Positions 1 to 8,810 are shown, counted from the first letter of the stretch. The stretch: DNA of 64,000 nt from Streptomyces sp. R21 (GCF_041051975.1 NZ_CP163435.1:1674001-1738000), one strand, 5' to 3'. The notes: a model not told the origin generated them from the sequence alone. Program-made: numbers and translations.

Positions 1-30
1 GTGTCCGCTCGGCAACAAGGAGGAGTCGTC

Positions 31-1215
31 ATGACAGGAACAGCGACGAACGGACCCGGCGCCACAGGAGCCAGGCGCGTTCTGATCGTGGCCCAGCTGG
101 ACGGATACGCCAACAGCGTCAAGCCGCTGGCCATCGAGCGGTTCCTGCGGGAGCGCGGCCACGAAGTGGAGCTGGTGGACACCAACTTCCTGGCCCGCTC
201 CTCCGGCACCTCGCTCGGGCGGAACCTGCCGGGATCCCTGCGTCCCACTCGGCTGGCCCTCTACACCAACGACGTGGCGTCCAAGGTGTTCACCCGCAGA
301 TGGGGTTTCGGACGACGTCATCTGTCGTACTACGTCCTGCTGGCGGATCACCATCTACGCCGGCGCATCCTGCGGCGGGAGCTCCGGCTCGACGCGTTCG
401 ATCTGGTCATCTGCGAAACGCCGTACGACGCCGGACTGTTGAAGACCCACACCTCGGCCGCGACCCTCTACGACTGCCCCAACCCCTGGGCCGACGAGGT
501 CCTCTACGAGGGACGGCTCACGGAGCGGCAGCACTCGAGCTTCCGTAGCTGGGAGACGCGGTTCCTGGAGGACATGGACCATCTGTCCTTCTCCTGGGAG
601 TCCTACGGCCGTTACGCCATGGCACGGTACGGCATCAGCGGACGAAACTTCGTTCAGCTCAACTGGGGTTGCACTCCGTCCACGGAGCGGGCGCGGTTCG
701 CTGATCCGCCCCGCGTCGTCTACCTCGGCTCGCTCAGCTCGCGGTTCATCGACCTCCCGCTGCTCGTCAGGTTGAGCCGGCTGTACCCGTACATCGATGT
801 GTACGGAGGGCCGCGGCCCGATCCTGGGCTCGGCCTGAACTACCGCGGCTACGCGTCTCCCGATGTCCTGTCGCGGTATCAGTTCGGTCTGATCACCTGC
901 ACCCAGGACCCGCTGCGGCGGGAGGGCTTCTCGGCCAAGCACCTGCACTATCTGGCGCACGGACTGCCCGTGCTGGTTCCCGGCTGGCGGCGCCACCTCG
1001 ATCTGCTGCAGGGATCCGTGCCGTACACGGAGGAGTCGTTCGCCTCGGTCATCGGTGAACTGAGCGACGGAGCGCGGTGGCAGGCGGTCAGCGACGAGGC
1101 GTACGCACAGGCTCAGCGGCTGGACTGGAACCGGACTCTGGAGCCGCTGGAGAAGCTGCTCGAAGGGCAGCCGTCGAATGCGGCGGCCCGAGCCGCTGCC
1201 GTGCACGGCCGGTGA
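31..1215 (+). CDS. GT-B fold glycosyltransferase of the polysaccharide locus
   Basis: A 394-residue protein with the two-lobed look of a GT-B glycosyltransferase. The N-terminal lobe opens with a beta strand and a glycine-containing loop (RRVLIVAQLDGYANS), then an RERGHEVELVD segment. The C-terminal lobe starts with VVYLGSL near residue 227 and has the donor-site region EGFSAKHLHYLAHGLPVLVP near residue 300. It probably transfers a sugar from a nucleotide donor during repeat-unit assembly at the inner membrane face; donor and acceptor cannot be read from sequence. The start at 31 is chosen because AAGGAGGAG lies 5 nt upstream; a GTG at position 1 is also in frame. Its last 128 bp overlap the convergent polymerase gene. 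Confidence 0.85.
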   Translation: MTGTATNGPGATGARRVLIVAQLDGYANSVKPLAIERFLRERGHEVELVDTNFLARSSGTSLGRNLPGSLRPTRLALYTNDVASKVFTRRWGFGRRHLSYYVLLADHHLRRRILRRELRLDAFDLVICETPYDAGLLKTHTSAATLYDCPNPWADEVLYEGRLTERQHSSFRSWETRFLEDMDHLSFSWESYGRYAMARYGISGRNFVQLNWGCTPSTERARFADPPRVVYLGSLSSRFIDLPLLVRLSRLYPYIDVYGGPRPDPGLGLNYRGYASPDVLSRYQFGLITCTQDPLRREGFSAKHLHYLAHGLPVLVPGWRRHLDLLQGSVPYTEESFASVIGELSDGARWQAVSDEAYAQAQRLDWNRTLEPLEKLLEGQPSNAAARAAAVHGR

Positions 1216-2524
1216 CGGTGCGGGCGGTGAGCGGCACGAGTGTGACCGCGACAAGCGCGAAGGTCAGCGAGTTGCTGATGCCGAAGGACCAGGGCCGCTC
1301 CAGGACCGAGGCCAACAGGACCGGCAGCAGCAGGGACGCGGCGATCGGGAAGCCCGTGGTGCCGCCCCTGAGCAGAAGGTAGGCCAGCAGTCCGACGAAC
1401 AGCGCGAGGCCGATGATTCCGCCCGCGTAGAGGACGTCGATCCACTCGTTGTGCAGTGAGGGCGAGACAGCCGCCGGAATCTCCCCGCCGGGGTACTTCG
1501 CGGACCAGGCCTTGCCGCCGAAGCCGAGGAGCACCGAGTCCGGCAGTTCGCTCCGGGCCATGTCCCAGATGGTGGCACGCATCCCTAGGTCACCCAGGCC
1601 CCGGTGGTGGAAGGGCAGCAGAGCGCCCATGGCAGCGACCGCGCCGAGGACGGGCACGGCTGCCAGGATGCGTCCGGGCGAGATTCCCGGGACACCTCGG
1701 GGCTCCTCGTCCGGGAGCCTCGGACGCATCAGCATCAGGAAGGCCACGGTGGCGACCGCGGTCACCGAGGCCAGCCTGCTGCCGGTGGCCACGGCCACGA
1801 AGGCGAGGTAGCAGGCGAGCACCACGCGTACCCGTCCGCGCAGCCCGAGCCAGACGAAGGGGATGCACACCATGATGAGCAGGCTGTAGATGTTCTCGTT
1901 GGTGAAGACGCCGGCGTACAGGATTCCCAGGACACCGCACTGGTTGTCGGGCTCGCACTCCCGCAGCACGGTGGCGGGCTCGACGACCGCCTCGATTCCG
2001 CTCAGCACCGTGAACATCATGGCCACGGCGGCGCCGCCGAGAAGCGCCGAGCGCCCGGCACGGGCGACGGCCGCCGCGAGAAGGGCGGCCAGCAGAGTGA
2101 CCTGCCTGGGGGCGAGGAGCTCCTGCCCGTGGAGGCCGTCGGAAGCGGTGAGCACCAGGACCAGCACCAGGGCGATGAGTGGCGCCGGGTTGATCGTGGC
2201 GCGGGCGAAGAGGAGCCGCTGGAGGACGAACAGCACACAGGCCGCGAGCATCAGGCCGTTGGTCAGCGTGCCGATGTGGTTCACCCACGCCGGGAACCCG
2301 ATCACGACGTCGCCCCGTGAGTCCAGTCGCTCCGAGCGGCCCGTGTGGATCACGTAGGCGACGGTGGGCAGGTTCGCGAGCACTCCCATGACGAAAACCA
2401 GGGTCGCGGTGAGGTCCCAGTCGCCGAAGGAGCGGGCACGGCGCAACGCCACCGTCCAGGGGATCAGGGACACCAGGGCCGAGATCCCGATGACGAGTGC
2501 CGTTGAGGACTGCTGGGGCGTCAT
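1088..2524 (-). CDS. O-antigen ligase/polymerase-like (Wzy) membrane protein
   Basis: A 478-residue polytopic protein with roughly ten to twelve hydrophobic segments and a C-terminal periplasmic-type signature, HNEWIDVLYAGGIIGLALF near residue 360, which is the conserved loop and helix of the O-antigen ligase/Wzy family. Such proteins polymerise or ligate lipid-linked oligosaccharides on the outer membrane face. The last 45 or so residues are hydrophilic and rich in Pro, Ala and Arg. That tail is encoded in DNA that also encodes the end of the convergent glycosyltransferase. A GTGAGG ribosome site precedes the ATG. It lies 16 bp downstream of the copolymerase gene on the same strand, so the two are probably one transcript. 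Confidence 0.85.
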   Translation of the reverse strand: MTPQQSSTALVIGISALVSLIPWTVALRRARSFGDWDLTATLVFVMGVLANLPTVAYVIHTGRSERLDSRGDVVIGFPAWVNHIGTLTNGLMLAACVLFVLQRLLFARATINPAPLIALVLVLVLTASDGLHGQELLAPRQVTLLAALLAAAVARAGRSALLGGAAVAMMFTVLSGIEAVVEPATVLRECEPDNQCGVLGILYAGVFTNENIYSLLIMVCIPFVWLGLRGRVRVVLACYLAFVAVATGSRLASVTAVATVAFLMLMRPRLPDEEPRGVPGISPGRILAAVPVLGAVAAMGALLPFHHRGLGDLGMRATIWDMARSELPDSVLLGFGGKAWSAKYPGGEIPAAVSPSLHNEWIDVLYAGGIIGLALFVGLLAYLLLRGGTTGFPIAASLLLPVLLASVLERPWSFGISNSLTFALVAVTLVPLTARTVTGRARQRLGPPHSTAALRAASPAAPESGSSPAAEPVRTPRR

Positions 2525-2540
2525 CGGTGCCTCACGGTGC

Positions 2541-3959
2541 TTACTCGTGGTGGGCCGACTCGCGGACGGCGGTGCGCTCCGCCGCGTGCCGGGGCTCGGG
2601 AGCCGCAGCGCTGTGCCGCCCCGCCGGATTCACGGGCGGTTGCCAGTCGGCGCACCCTTCGGCGGACGGGTCCAGAAGCACGGCACCAAGGACAGGGGCA
2701 TCGGCGCTCCGCAGGCTGTGGAGGGCGCGGCGTGCCGCGTCACGGCCGGTCTTTCCAGTGCGGACGACCAGGAGTACGCCTGCGGTCTCAGGGGCGATGA
2801 CGGCCGCGTCGGCGAAGTGCAGTACCGGCGGGCTGTCCACGACCACGAAGTCGGCTTCCGCCTCGAGGGCGCGGAGAATCTGTCCCATGTCCCGCGAGGA
2901 CAGAAGAGCGCCCGGATCCGAGGGCAGCGGGCCGCTGGGCAGCACCCGGACGCGGTCGTCACCCCAGCTCTGGAGTGCCTCGTCGAGAGCGATCCGGCCG
3001 GTCAGGACGTCGGTGAGTCCGGCCGCGCCGAGCAGACCGAGGTCCCGGGCGAGGCGTGGCCCCCGAAGATCCGCCTCGACGAGCACGACACGTCGACCGG
3101 TCTGGGCGACACTCGTCGCCAGCCCGATCGCGGTCTCGGTCCGGCCCTCGTGAGGCAGGGCTCCGGCCACGAGGACCGAGCCCGGCATGCTCCCTTGGGC
3201 GGCGAACCGAAGGTGCGCGCGGAGCTGACCGAAGGCCTCGGTCCGCCGGGTGGTGCCGGCTCCGGGCCCGGCGTCCGCGCGACGCCGGCGGGTCACACCG
3301 GGGATCGTGCCCAGCGTCTCGATGCCGAGGTGGCTGCCGATGTCGTCGGTCGTGCGGAGGGTGGTATCGAGTGCGTCGCGCATCACCGCGGCGCCGATTC
3401 CCACGAAGACCCCGGCGAGCAGCCCGATGGCCAGGTTCAGGGCCGGCTTGGGGCTCGTGGGCGAGGTCGGCGGTTGCGAGTTCCCGACCACATTGGCCTT
3501 CACGAGGGGCACCGCGTCCGGAGTGGCCTTCTCGATGCCCTCGATGTACTGGGTGAGCTGGACGGCGGTCGCGTCGGCGATCGCCTGGGCGTGAACCGCC
3601 GACGGATCCTGCACGTTGATGTTGACCAGGGTCGTGTCGAGCGGCGCCTGTGCGCTGATCTTTCCGGCGAGCTGCTCGGGTGTGGTGTTCAGGTGGAGTT
3701 GGTCGATGACCGGCCGGAGGACGACCTGACTGTTCACGATCTGTGTATAGGACTTGACCCGTTGCTGCGTGAACAGGCCGCCCTGGTAGGCGTTGGAGCT
3801 GTTGTCGTCGCTGGTGGCGACGAACAGCTGGGCCTTCGCCGTGTAGACGCGGGGCATGATCGCCGTCACGGCAACGGCCGCCGCCGCGCCCAGCAGGACG
3901 CACACCGCGATGATCCGCCACCGGCGACGCAGGACGTCGATGTAGTCGTGAAGATCCAT
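2541..3959 (-). CDS. Wzz/Wzc-like polysaccharide copolymerase with degenerate BY-kinase domain
   Basis: A 472-residue protein beginning MDLHDYIDVLRRRW, the Wzz signature, followed by TM1 (about 15-36), an extracytoplasmic loop, TM2 (about 172-193) and a cytoplasmic P-loop domain. The family sets chain length and, when active, autophosphorylates on tyrosine. Here the Walker A reads HEGRTET (about 270-276) where active BY-kinases have G-E-G-K-S/T; the nucleotide-binding lysine is Arg273. Walker A' (VVLVEADLR) and Walker B (VVVDSPP) remain. The C-terminal tail has no tyrosine cluster. Kinase activity is therefore doubtful, and a structural or scaffold role in polymerisation is more likely. The start is set by ACGGAGG upstream of the ATG; longer in-frame starts run into the palindromic operator. 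Confidence 0.85.
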   Translation of the reverse strand: MDLHDYIDVLRRRWRIIAVCVLLGAAAAVAVTAIMPRVYTAKAQLFVATSDDNSSNAYQGGLFTQQRVKSYTQIVNSQVVLRPVIDQLHLNTTPEQLAGKISAQAPLDTTLVNINVQDPSAVHAQAIADATAVQLTQYIEGIEKATPDAVPLVKANVVGNSQPPTSPTSPKPALNLAIGLLAGVFVGIGAAVMRDALDTTLRTTDDIGSHLGIETLGTIPGVTRRRRADAGPGAGTTRRTEAFGQLRAHLRFAAQGSMPGSVLVAGALPHEGRTETAIGLATSVAQTGRRVVLVEADLRGPRLARDLGLLGAAGLTDVLTGRIALDEALQSWGDDRVRVLPSGPLPSDPGALLSSRDMGQILRALEAEADFVVVDSPPVLHFADAAVIAPETAGVLLVVRTGKTGRDAARRALHSLRSADAPVLGAVLLDPSAEGCADWQPPVNPAGRHSAAAPEPRHAAERTAVRESAHHE

Positions 3960-3990
3960 GACGGCCTCCGTGCGGCCCTGTCGACCGCTC

Positions 3991-4019
3991 TTGACCTCGG
4001 ATGAGTACGGAGAGAACAT
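3991..4019 (+). promoter_or_regulatory. Putative promoter of the rightward glycosyltransferase operon
   Basis: TTGACC followed after 17 bp by GAACAT. The same arrangement (TTGACC, 17 bp, GACTAT) lies in front of the second copy of the palindromic operator near 8.8 kb, which is the main reason to believe it. The -10 is weak. Confidence 0.4.
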
Positions 4020-4023
4020 ATGT

Positions 4024-4046
4024 GTACGTTTACGAAGTAAACATAC
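4024..4046. promoter_or_regulatory. 23-bp palindromic operator, copy 1
   Basis: The core is GTTTAC-GAA-GTAAAC, flanked one base out on each side by GTA and TAC, so 9 of 10 positions in each arm pair. It sits between the divergent copolymerase and glycosyltransferase genes, just after a TTGACC promoter element, where a bound protein would cover the transcription start. A copy identical at 20 of 23 positions lies at 8811-8833 in the other divergent promoter of this locus. I do not recognise the motif as the site of a known regulator. Confidence 0.7.
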
Positions 4047-4077
4047 GGTATCAGCATACGCGTGGGAAAGTGAAGCC

Positions 4078-5142
4078 ATGGAGCGTCGCATCGACCACTG
4101 CGCGATCACTCCCTACGGTCGTGGGGCCGGGAGTTCGCGGGTCCGGGTCTTCCAGTGGCTGGACCGTGCAGGCACGGACTTCACCGTCGGCAGCTATCTG
4201 TCGTTCCCCGACGCGGCCCCTTCCCGGCTCGCCCGGCACCCGGTGTCCGTGGCCCGGGCGGAGCTGCGGCTGCGAGACATCGCGAGCGCCCGGCCGCGCC
4301 GGCTCCTCCTCCACCGCGAGGCCTCCCCGCTCAGCCGCGGCTGGTGGGAACAGCGGCTGCTGACGAGCGCCGAGTTCTCCGTGTACGACTTCGACGACGC
4401 CCTGCAATGGGATGTCGGCTCCGGAGGTCTGCTGCGCCGGCTGGCCCCCAAGGCGGAGAAGGCGCGGACTGCCGTACTTCACGCGGACCGGGTCATCGCG
4501 GGCAACGCCGTACTCGCGGACTGGGCCTCGCGCCACCATCGCGATGTCGTGGTGATCCCCAGTTGCGTGGCGCCGGAGGACTACGTACCGAAGACCTCCT
4601 ACGCACTGCGGGACCCGCCGCGGCTCGGCTGGATCGGCTCCCCCCACAACGAGTCCGCGCTGCTGCTGATCGCCCGCTCGCTCACCGAGGTCCACCGCCG
4701 CACCGGCGCCCGGCTGACCCTCGTCGGCCGGGCGACGCCGTCGCTCGGCCGTATCGAGTCCTTCATCGACCGTGTCGCGTGGAGTCCGGACGTCCAGCGC
4801 ACGGCACTGGCCGAGATGGACATCGGTCTGATGCCGCTCCCGAGGACCTCGTACAACCTCGGCAAGTGCGGTTACAAACTGCTGCAGTACGCCGCCGCCG
4901 CCGTGCCCGCCGTGGCCACTCCGCTCGGCGTCAACGACGAACTGCTGACGCTGTTCGGCCTGCCGGCGGCCCGGGGTCCCGACGAGTGGACCGCCGCGAT
5001 CCTCGGGCTGCTCGACGCCCCTGCCGCCACCCGGGAACTGCTCGGACGCGGTGCACGGGAGCTCGCCGTCCGCCGCTACTCCTATGACGCGTGGCTCCCC
5101 CGCTGGGCGGCGGCCCTCGAACTCGGGGCGGTGGCCTCATGA
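4078..5142 (+). CDS. GT-B glycosyltransferase (GT4-like)
   Basis: A 354-residue protein with a GT-B C-terminal lobe: RLGWIGSPHNE near residue 180, ARLTLVGRA, then the donor-binding stretch NLGKCGYKLLQYAAAAVPAV near residue 260, a form common in actinobacterial and cyanobacterial exopolysaccharide glycosyltransferases. The N-terminal lobe has SSRVRVFQWL and a YDFDDAL motif. It probably adds one sugar to the lipid-linked repeat. The start ATG is chosen as the first after the palindromic operator; its ribosome site is weak (GGAAAG). Its stop overlaps the start of the next glycosyltransferase in an ATGA, so the two are translationally coupled. Confidence 0.85.
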   Translation: MERRIDHCAITPYGRGAGSSRVRVFQWLDRAGTDFTVGSYLSFPDAAPSRLARHPVSVARAELRLRDIASARPRRLLLHREASPLSRGWWEQRLLTSAEFSVYDFDDALQWDVGSGGLLRRLAPKAEKARTAVLHADRVIAGNAVLADWASRHHRDVVVIPSCVAPEDYVPKTSYALRDPPRLGWIGSPHNESALLLIARSLTEVHRRTGARLTLVGRATPSLGRIESFIDRVAWSPDVQRTALAEMDIGLMPLPRTSYNLGKCGYKLLQYAAAAVPAVATPLGVNDELLTLFGLPAARGPDEWTAAILGLLDAPAATRELLGRGARELAVRRYSYDAWLPRWAAALELGAVAS

Positions 5143-6308
5143 CCTCCGCGGAACGGACCTCGCAAGCCGTCGACATCGACATCGTCATCGTCAACTGGAA
5201 CACCGGGCCCCATCTGCGCGCCTGTCTGCGCTCGCTCGGCCGGGCCGACCGGTCGGACCCGCGGGTGGCGCGGATCACCGTCGTCGACAACGCGTCGAAC
5301 GACGATTCCCTCCAGGGTCTGGACTCGTCCGGCGTCCCACTCGACATCGTGCGCAACGCCGACAACCGCGGCTTCGCCGCCGCCTGCAACCAGGGCGCCG
5401 CCCGGGGCGAGAGCGAGTTCACGCTCTTCCTCAACCCGGACACCGAGCTGTATCCCGACGCGCTGCGCGCCCTCGGCCACTTCCTGAACAGCCGCGCCGC
5501 GGAAGACATCGGCATCTGCGGCGGACGCATGGTCGACGCGCGCGGACGGCCCGCGATCAGCTGCTCGCGCTTCCCCAGCCTGCGCATCTTCCTCGGGAAG
5601 ATGACCGGCCTGGACCGGCTGCTGCCCACCGTCTTCCCACCGCACCACCTCCGTCCGGAGGAGACCACGGCCTCCGGGCCGGTCGACCAGGTGATCGGCG
5701 CCTTCTTCCTCGTACGCCGGTCGCTCTTCCGCGAACTCGGCGGCTTCGACGAGCGTTACTTCCTCTACTTCGAGGAGACGGACCTCGCCCTGCGGGCCCG
5801 ACGGCACGGCTGGGGCTCGTACTACGTCGCGCAGGCACGGGTCCACCACACCGGAGGGGTGAGCTCCGGGCAGCTGGGCGGCGGACGGCTGCGCCACTCC
5901 TTGTGCAGCCGCTGCCTGTACGCGTTCCGGCACTGGTCTCGCGGCCGGGCCTGGGCGCTGGTGGCTCTGACCCTGACGGTCGAGCCGGTCACCCGGCTCG
6001 GCAGGGCGGTACTCCGGCACGACCCCGTCGAATTCCGGGACACCCTCAGTGGCTACTGGGGATTCCTGCGTTGGCTCCTCGATGAAGGACACCCCCATGG
6101 AAACGATCAGCCACCCTCCCCCGCGGCTTCTGCCGACGACGGCCCCGGTGCGCCCCTCGGTGCCGCGCCGCATCCTGGACGTCCTCTTCGCGCTGACAGC
6201 GCTTCTTCTCCTGTCACCGCTGCTGGTGGTGCTGGCCCTGCTGGTGGCCGCCACCAGCGGCCGACCGGTGTTGTTCCGCCAGTGCCGAGTGGGAGAAGGC
6301 GGCCGTGA
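5139..6308 (+). CDS. GT2 family glycosyltransferase (WbbL/rhamnosyltransferase-like)
   Basis: A 389-residue inverting GT-A glycosyltransferase. Visible landmarks are DIVIVNWNTGPHLRACLRSL at the start, VVDNASNDDS, the NRGFAAACNQG motif, the LFLNPDTEL DXD-type site near residue 100, a G-FFLVRRSLF-ELGGFDE block and the EETDLALRARRHGW acid/base helix, all standard for WbbL-like enzymes. The gene starts in an ATGA overlap with the preceding gene. Its recognisable domain ends near residue 318 (GYWGFLRWLLDE). The last 70 or so codons run in another frame over the start of the sugar-phosphate transferase gene and have no family resemblance, so the 3' end may carry a frameshift or simply an unusually long overlap. 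Confidence 0.85.
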   Translation: MTSAERTSQAVDIDIVIVNWNTGPHLRACLRSLGRADRSDPRVARITVVDNASNDDSLQGLDSSGVPLDIVRNADNRGFAAACNQGAARGESEFTLFLNPDTELYPDALRALGHFLNSRAAEDIGICGGRMVDARGRPAISCSRFPSLRIFLGKMTGLDRLLPTVFPPHHLRPEETTASGPVDQVIGAFFLVRRSLFRELGGFDERYFLYFEETDLALRARRHGWGSYYVAQARVHHTGGVSSGQLGGGRLRHSLCSRCLYAFRHWSRGRAWALVALTLTVEPVTRLGRAVLRHDPVEFRDTLSGYWGFLRWLLDEGHPHGNDQPPSPAASADDGPGAPLGAAPHPGRPLRADSASSPVTAAGGAGPAGGRHQRPTGVVPPVPSGRRRP

Positions 6309-6780
6309 GTTCACCCTCTACAAGTTCCGCAGCATGACGTGCGGTGCGAGAGGGCCCGAGGTCACCGGGGGCGCGGATCCGCGCGTGACGGGGACGGGAC
6401 GCCTGCTCAGACGCCTCAGCCTGGACGAACTGCCGCAGCTGTGGAACGTCCTGCGCGGCGACATGACGTTGGTGGGCCCCCGCCCCGAAGTCATCCACCT
6501 GGCCCGCCGCTACCCGCCGGAGCACCGCTGGGTGTTCCGGCACCGCCCCGGACTGACGGGCCCCTGCCAGCTGCGGTCGCGGACGTACGCGGCGCTGCTG
6601 GACGGCCGGCCCGACCCGGAGGAGTACTACCTCGCGGTTCTGGTGCCGCAACGTGCCGCACTGGACGCCGAGTTCCTGGCCCATGCCACGCTCCCCGCCG
6701 CCGTACGGCTCATCGCCCGCACCGTCTGGTACGTGATGTCGGCCGTATGGCGCGATTCGTCCACCAGGCACCCCACCTAA
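6097..6780 (+). CDS. Undecaprenyl-phosphate sugar-1-phosphate transferase (initiating enzyme)
   Basis: A 227-residue short-form bacterial sugar transferase (PglC/WcaJ C-terminal domain type). It has one membrane hairpin or helix near residues 20-50 ([20 protein letters not shown]), then [21 protein letters not shown], the [22 protein letters not shown] catalytic block and [10 protein letters not shown]. It starts repeat-unit assembly by moving a sugar 1-phosphate onto undecaprenyl phosphate at the cytoplasmic membrane face. The ATG at 6097 is preceded by AAGGA at 7 nt; ATG 6082 lacks a ribosome site. The first 212 bp lie within the tail of the upstream GT2 gene. Confidence 0.9.
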   Translation: METISHPPPRLLPTTAPVRPSVPRRILDVLFALTALLLLSPLLVVLALLVAATSGRPVLFRQCRVGEGGREFTLYKFRSMTCGARGPEVTGGADPRVTGTGRLLRRLSLDELPQLWNVLRGDMTLVGPRPEVIHLARRYPPEHRWVFRHRPGLTGPCQLRSRTYAALLDGRPDPEEYYLAVLVPQRAALDAEFLAHATLPAAVRLIARTVWYVMSAVWRDSSTRHPT

Positions 6781-6794
6781 GGAGGTCGGCCCCG

Positions 6795-7742
6795 ATGCGC
6801 ACCATAGTGACCGGCGCGGCCGGATTCATCGGATCCCACCTGTGCGCGCACCTGTTGTCCCGCGGGGACGAGGTGCTGGGCATCGACGCGCTGACCGACT
6901 TCTACGAGCCGGGGCGCAAACGGGAGAACCTCGCCCGGCTGACCGGACAGGACCGGTTCACCTTCCGCCGGGGCAATCTGCTGGACCTCCCCCTGGAGCC
7001 ACTGTTCGCCGACGCCGACGTGGTCTACCACCTCGCCGGCCAGCCCGGTGTCCGGGGCTCCTGGGGCGCCGGGTTCGCGGTCTATCTCGAACGGAACGTC
7101 CTGGTCACCCAGCGGGTCCTGGAGGCGGCCCGCGACACCGCACTGCGCCGGCTCGTCTTCGCCTCCAGCTCCTCGGTGTACGGAGACGCCGAAACATACC
7201 CGACCGTCGAATCGGTGCGCCCCGCTCCGGTTTCCCCGTACGGCGTGACCAAACTCGCCGCGGAGCACCTGTGCGAGGCCTATCGCACCGCGTTCGGCGT
7301 TCCGGTGGTCTCGCTGCGCCTGTTCAGCGTGTACGGCCCTGGGCAACGCCCGGACATGGCGTTCGCGCGACTGGTCGCGTCCGCTTTCACCCACCGGCCC
7401 TTCCCGCTGTACGGGGACGGCACGCAGAGCCGCGACTTCACCTACGTCGGGGATGTGGTCGGCGCCATGCGCCTGGCCGCCCTCTCGCCCTGGAGCGGGG
7501 TCGCCAACCTCGGCGGCGGCAGCGAGGTGACGATGAATCAAGTCCTCTCCCTGCTCCGCCTGTTGGGAGCCCCGGTCCAGGTGGGGCGCGGCCCCCGTCG
7601 CGCCGGCGACGCCCGCCGTACCGCGGCCGACATCACGCTGGCCCGGGAGGCCTTCGGCTATCGACCGGCCACGGGCCTTCGAGCCGGGCTCGCGGCGATG
7701 GTGGAGGCCGAACGCGGCGCCCGGATGACACCGGCCGTCTGA
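6795..7742 (+). CDS. NAD-dependent nucleotide-sugar epimerase/dehydratase
   Basis: A 315-residue extended SDR. It has the NAD-binding GAAGFIGSHL at residues 7-16, HLAGQPGVRGSW, ASSSSVYG, the catalytic SPYGVTK (Y-x3-K), RLFSVYGPGQRPDMA and a YVGDVV block. These fit UDP-glucose or UDP-glucuronate 4-epimerases better than dTDP-glucose 4,6-dehydratases, which keep a DE pair in place of the serine-threonine region. It probably interconverts UDP-hexoses or UDP-uronates for the repeat unit. A strong GGAGG precedes the start, 15 nt after the sugar-phosphate transferase stop. It ends 18 bp from a convergent methyltransferase. Confidence 0.85.
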   Translation: MRTIVTGAAGFIGSHLCAHLLSRGDEVLGIDALTDFYEPGRKRENLARLTGQDRFTFRRGNLLDLPLEPLFADADVVYHLAGQPGVRGSWGAGFAVYLERNVLVTQRVLEAARDTALRRLVFASSSSVYGDAETYPTVESVRPAPVSPYGVTKLAAEHLCEAYRTAFGVPVVSLRLFSVYGPGQRPDMAFARLVASAFTHRPFPLYGDGTQSRDFTYVGDVVGAMRLAALSPWSGVANLGGGSEVTMNQVLSLLRLLGAPVQVGRGPRRAGDARRTAADITLAREAFGYRPATGLRAGLAAMVEAERGARMTPAV

Positions 7743-7760
7743 CCCGCCCGCCTCCTTCTC

Positions 7761-8735
7761 CTACTGAGCCCCGCGGTAGTACCCCACGATCTCCCGTGCC
7801 GTCATCTCGCGCTCTCTCTTGCGCCCCAGGAAGTAGCAGGCGGAGGCGTTGTCCGACGCGAAGTCCGCCGGGACGAGGCGGTCGATGCCGCGCAGCCACC
7901 ACAACAGCCCCCGGGTCAGCCGCCCCGCGAGTGCGGACCGGGCCAGACCCCGCACCAAGTGGTCCGCGCTCCACAGAAGTTGGGTTCCCGGTCCGGCGAC
8001 GGTTCCGGCGGCGAGCTCGTCGAACCGCCGGAACAGGTAGCGGTGGCCGCTCGACGTGAACCGAGTGAAGTCGTATGGTCCCGCGTGCACTTGCTGGAGG
8101 AACGGGGTCTCGGCGTAGACGAGGCCGTCGTCCTTGAGGACGCGGTGGATCTCGCCCACGACCCCGGCCGGATCGAGGACGTGCTCCAGCACCGCCTGCG
8201 CCAGCACCGCGTCGACGCTCCCCGTGGGCAGCGGTATCTGGTGCGCGTCGGCGACGAACTGCGTCAACGGACTGCGGACGATGTCGAATCCGATCACCTG
8301 GACCCGTGGGTCCCGGTACAGCTCCTCCACGCCGTTGCCCACGGTGGCCCCGCCGATGACGAGCAGTGTCGGCGTGGGGCCCGGAAGACTCCGCAGGAGC
8401 AGGTCGATCTGGCGGGCCGCGACCCGGTTGGGCGGCTTCCAGACGCGACGCAGGACCGCGGGCAGCCGGTCGGCGCCGGCACCGCTCACCACGCCCGCGG
8501 CACGTGGTGCCCCGTCCGTGCGGCCGATGGCCTCGCCCGTCTCCTCCCGGCCGACGACGCTCCGCTCGAAGTCGACGAGGACCGGCCAGCGCCCCGTCAC
8601 CGGGAAGCCCGGGGAGGTGCTGTAGGGACAGGCGGGCGAGGTGCAGTGGAGGCTGCCCGCGCCTGCCGTCAGGGCCGACCGGCAGCGCGGACACACCAGC
8701 AGGTGCCTGACCAGTTCGGGTTCCGCCAAGGCCAT
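7761..8735 (-). CDS. SAM-dependent methyltransferase with Trm112-like zinc ribbon
   Basis: About 324 residues. The N-terminal 50 form a Trm112-like zinc ribbon (LLVCPRCRSAL, then C-x4-CPYS). A class I methyltransferase domain follows: VIGGATVGNG near residue 125, VIGFDIV, the DAHQIPLPTGSVDAVLAQAV motif IV, LEHVLDPAGVV and RVLKDDGLVYAETPF. It may methylate a sugar or another intermediate of the polysaccharide; the substrate is unknown. GGGAG lies 6 nt before the ATG chosen; an in-frame GTG nine codons earlier is the alternative. It is divergent from the GT4 gene, across the second palindromic operator. Confidence 0.75.
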   Translation of the reverse strand: MALAEPELVRHLLVCPRCRSALTAGAGSLHCTSPACPYSTSPGFPVTGRWPVLVDFERSVVGREETGEAIGRTDGAPRAAGVVSGAGADRLPAVLRRVWKPPNRVAARQIDLLLRSLPGPTPTLLVIGGATVGNGVEELYRDPRVQVIGFDIVRSPLTQFVADAHQIPLPTGSVDAVLAQAVLEHVLDPAGVVGEIHRVLKDDGLVYAETPFLQQVHAGPYDFTRFTSSGHRYLFRRFDELAAGTVAGPGTQLLWSADHLVRGLARSALAGRLTRGLLWWLRGIDRLVPADFASDNASACYFLGRKREREMTAREIVGYYRGAQ

Positions 8736-8781
8736 ATCCGCTCCCAGGGCCGTATGCGTCACTGCCTCATTGCCTCACTGA

Positions 8782-8810
8782 TTGACCTGACCCTCAATAA
8801 GGGTGACTAT
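8782..8810 (+). promoter_or_regulatory. Putative promoter of the GT4-dehydrogenase operon
   Basis: TTGACC followed after 17 bp by GACTAT, matching the element and spacing in front of the other operator copy near 4.0 kb. The palindrome begins immediately after the -10. Confidence 0.4.
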
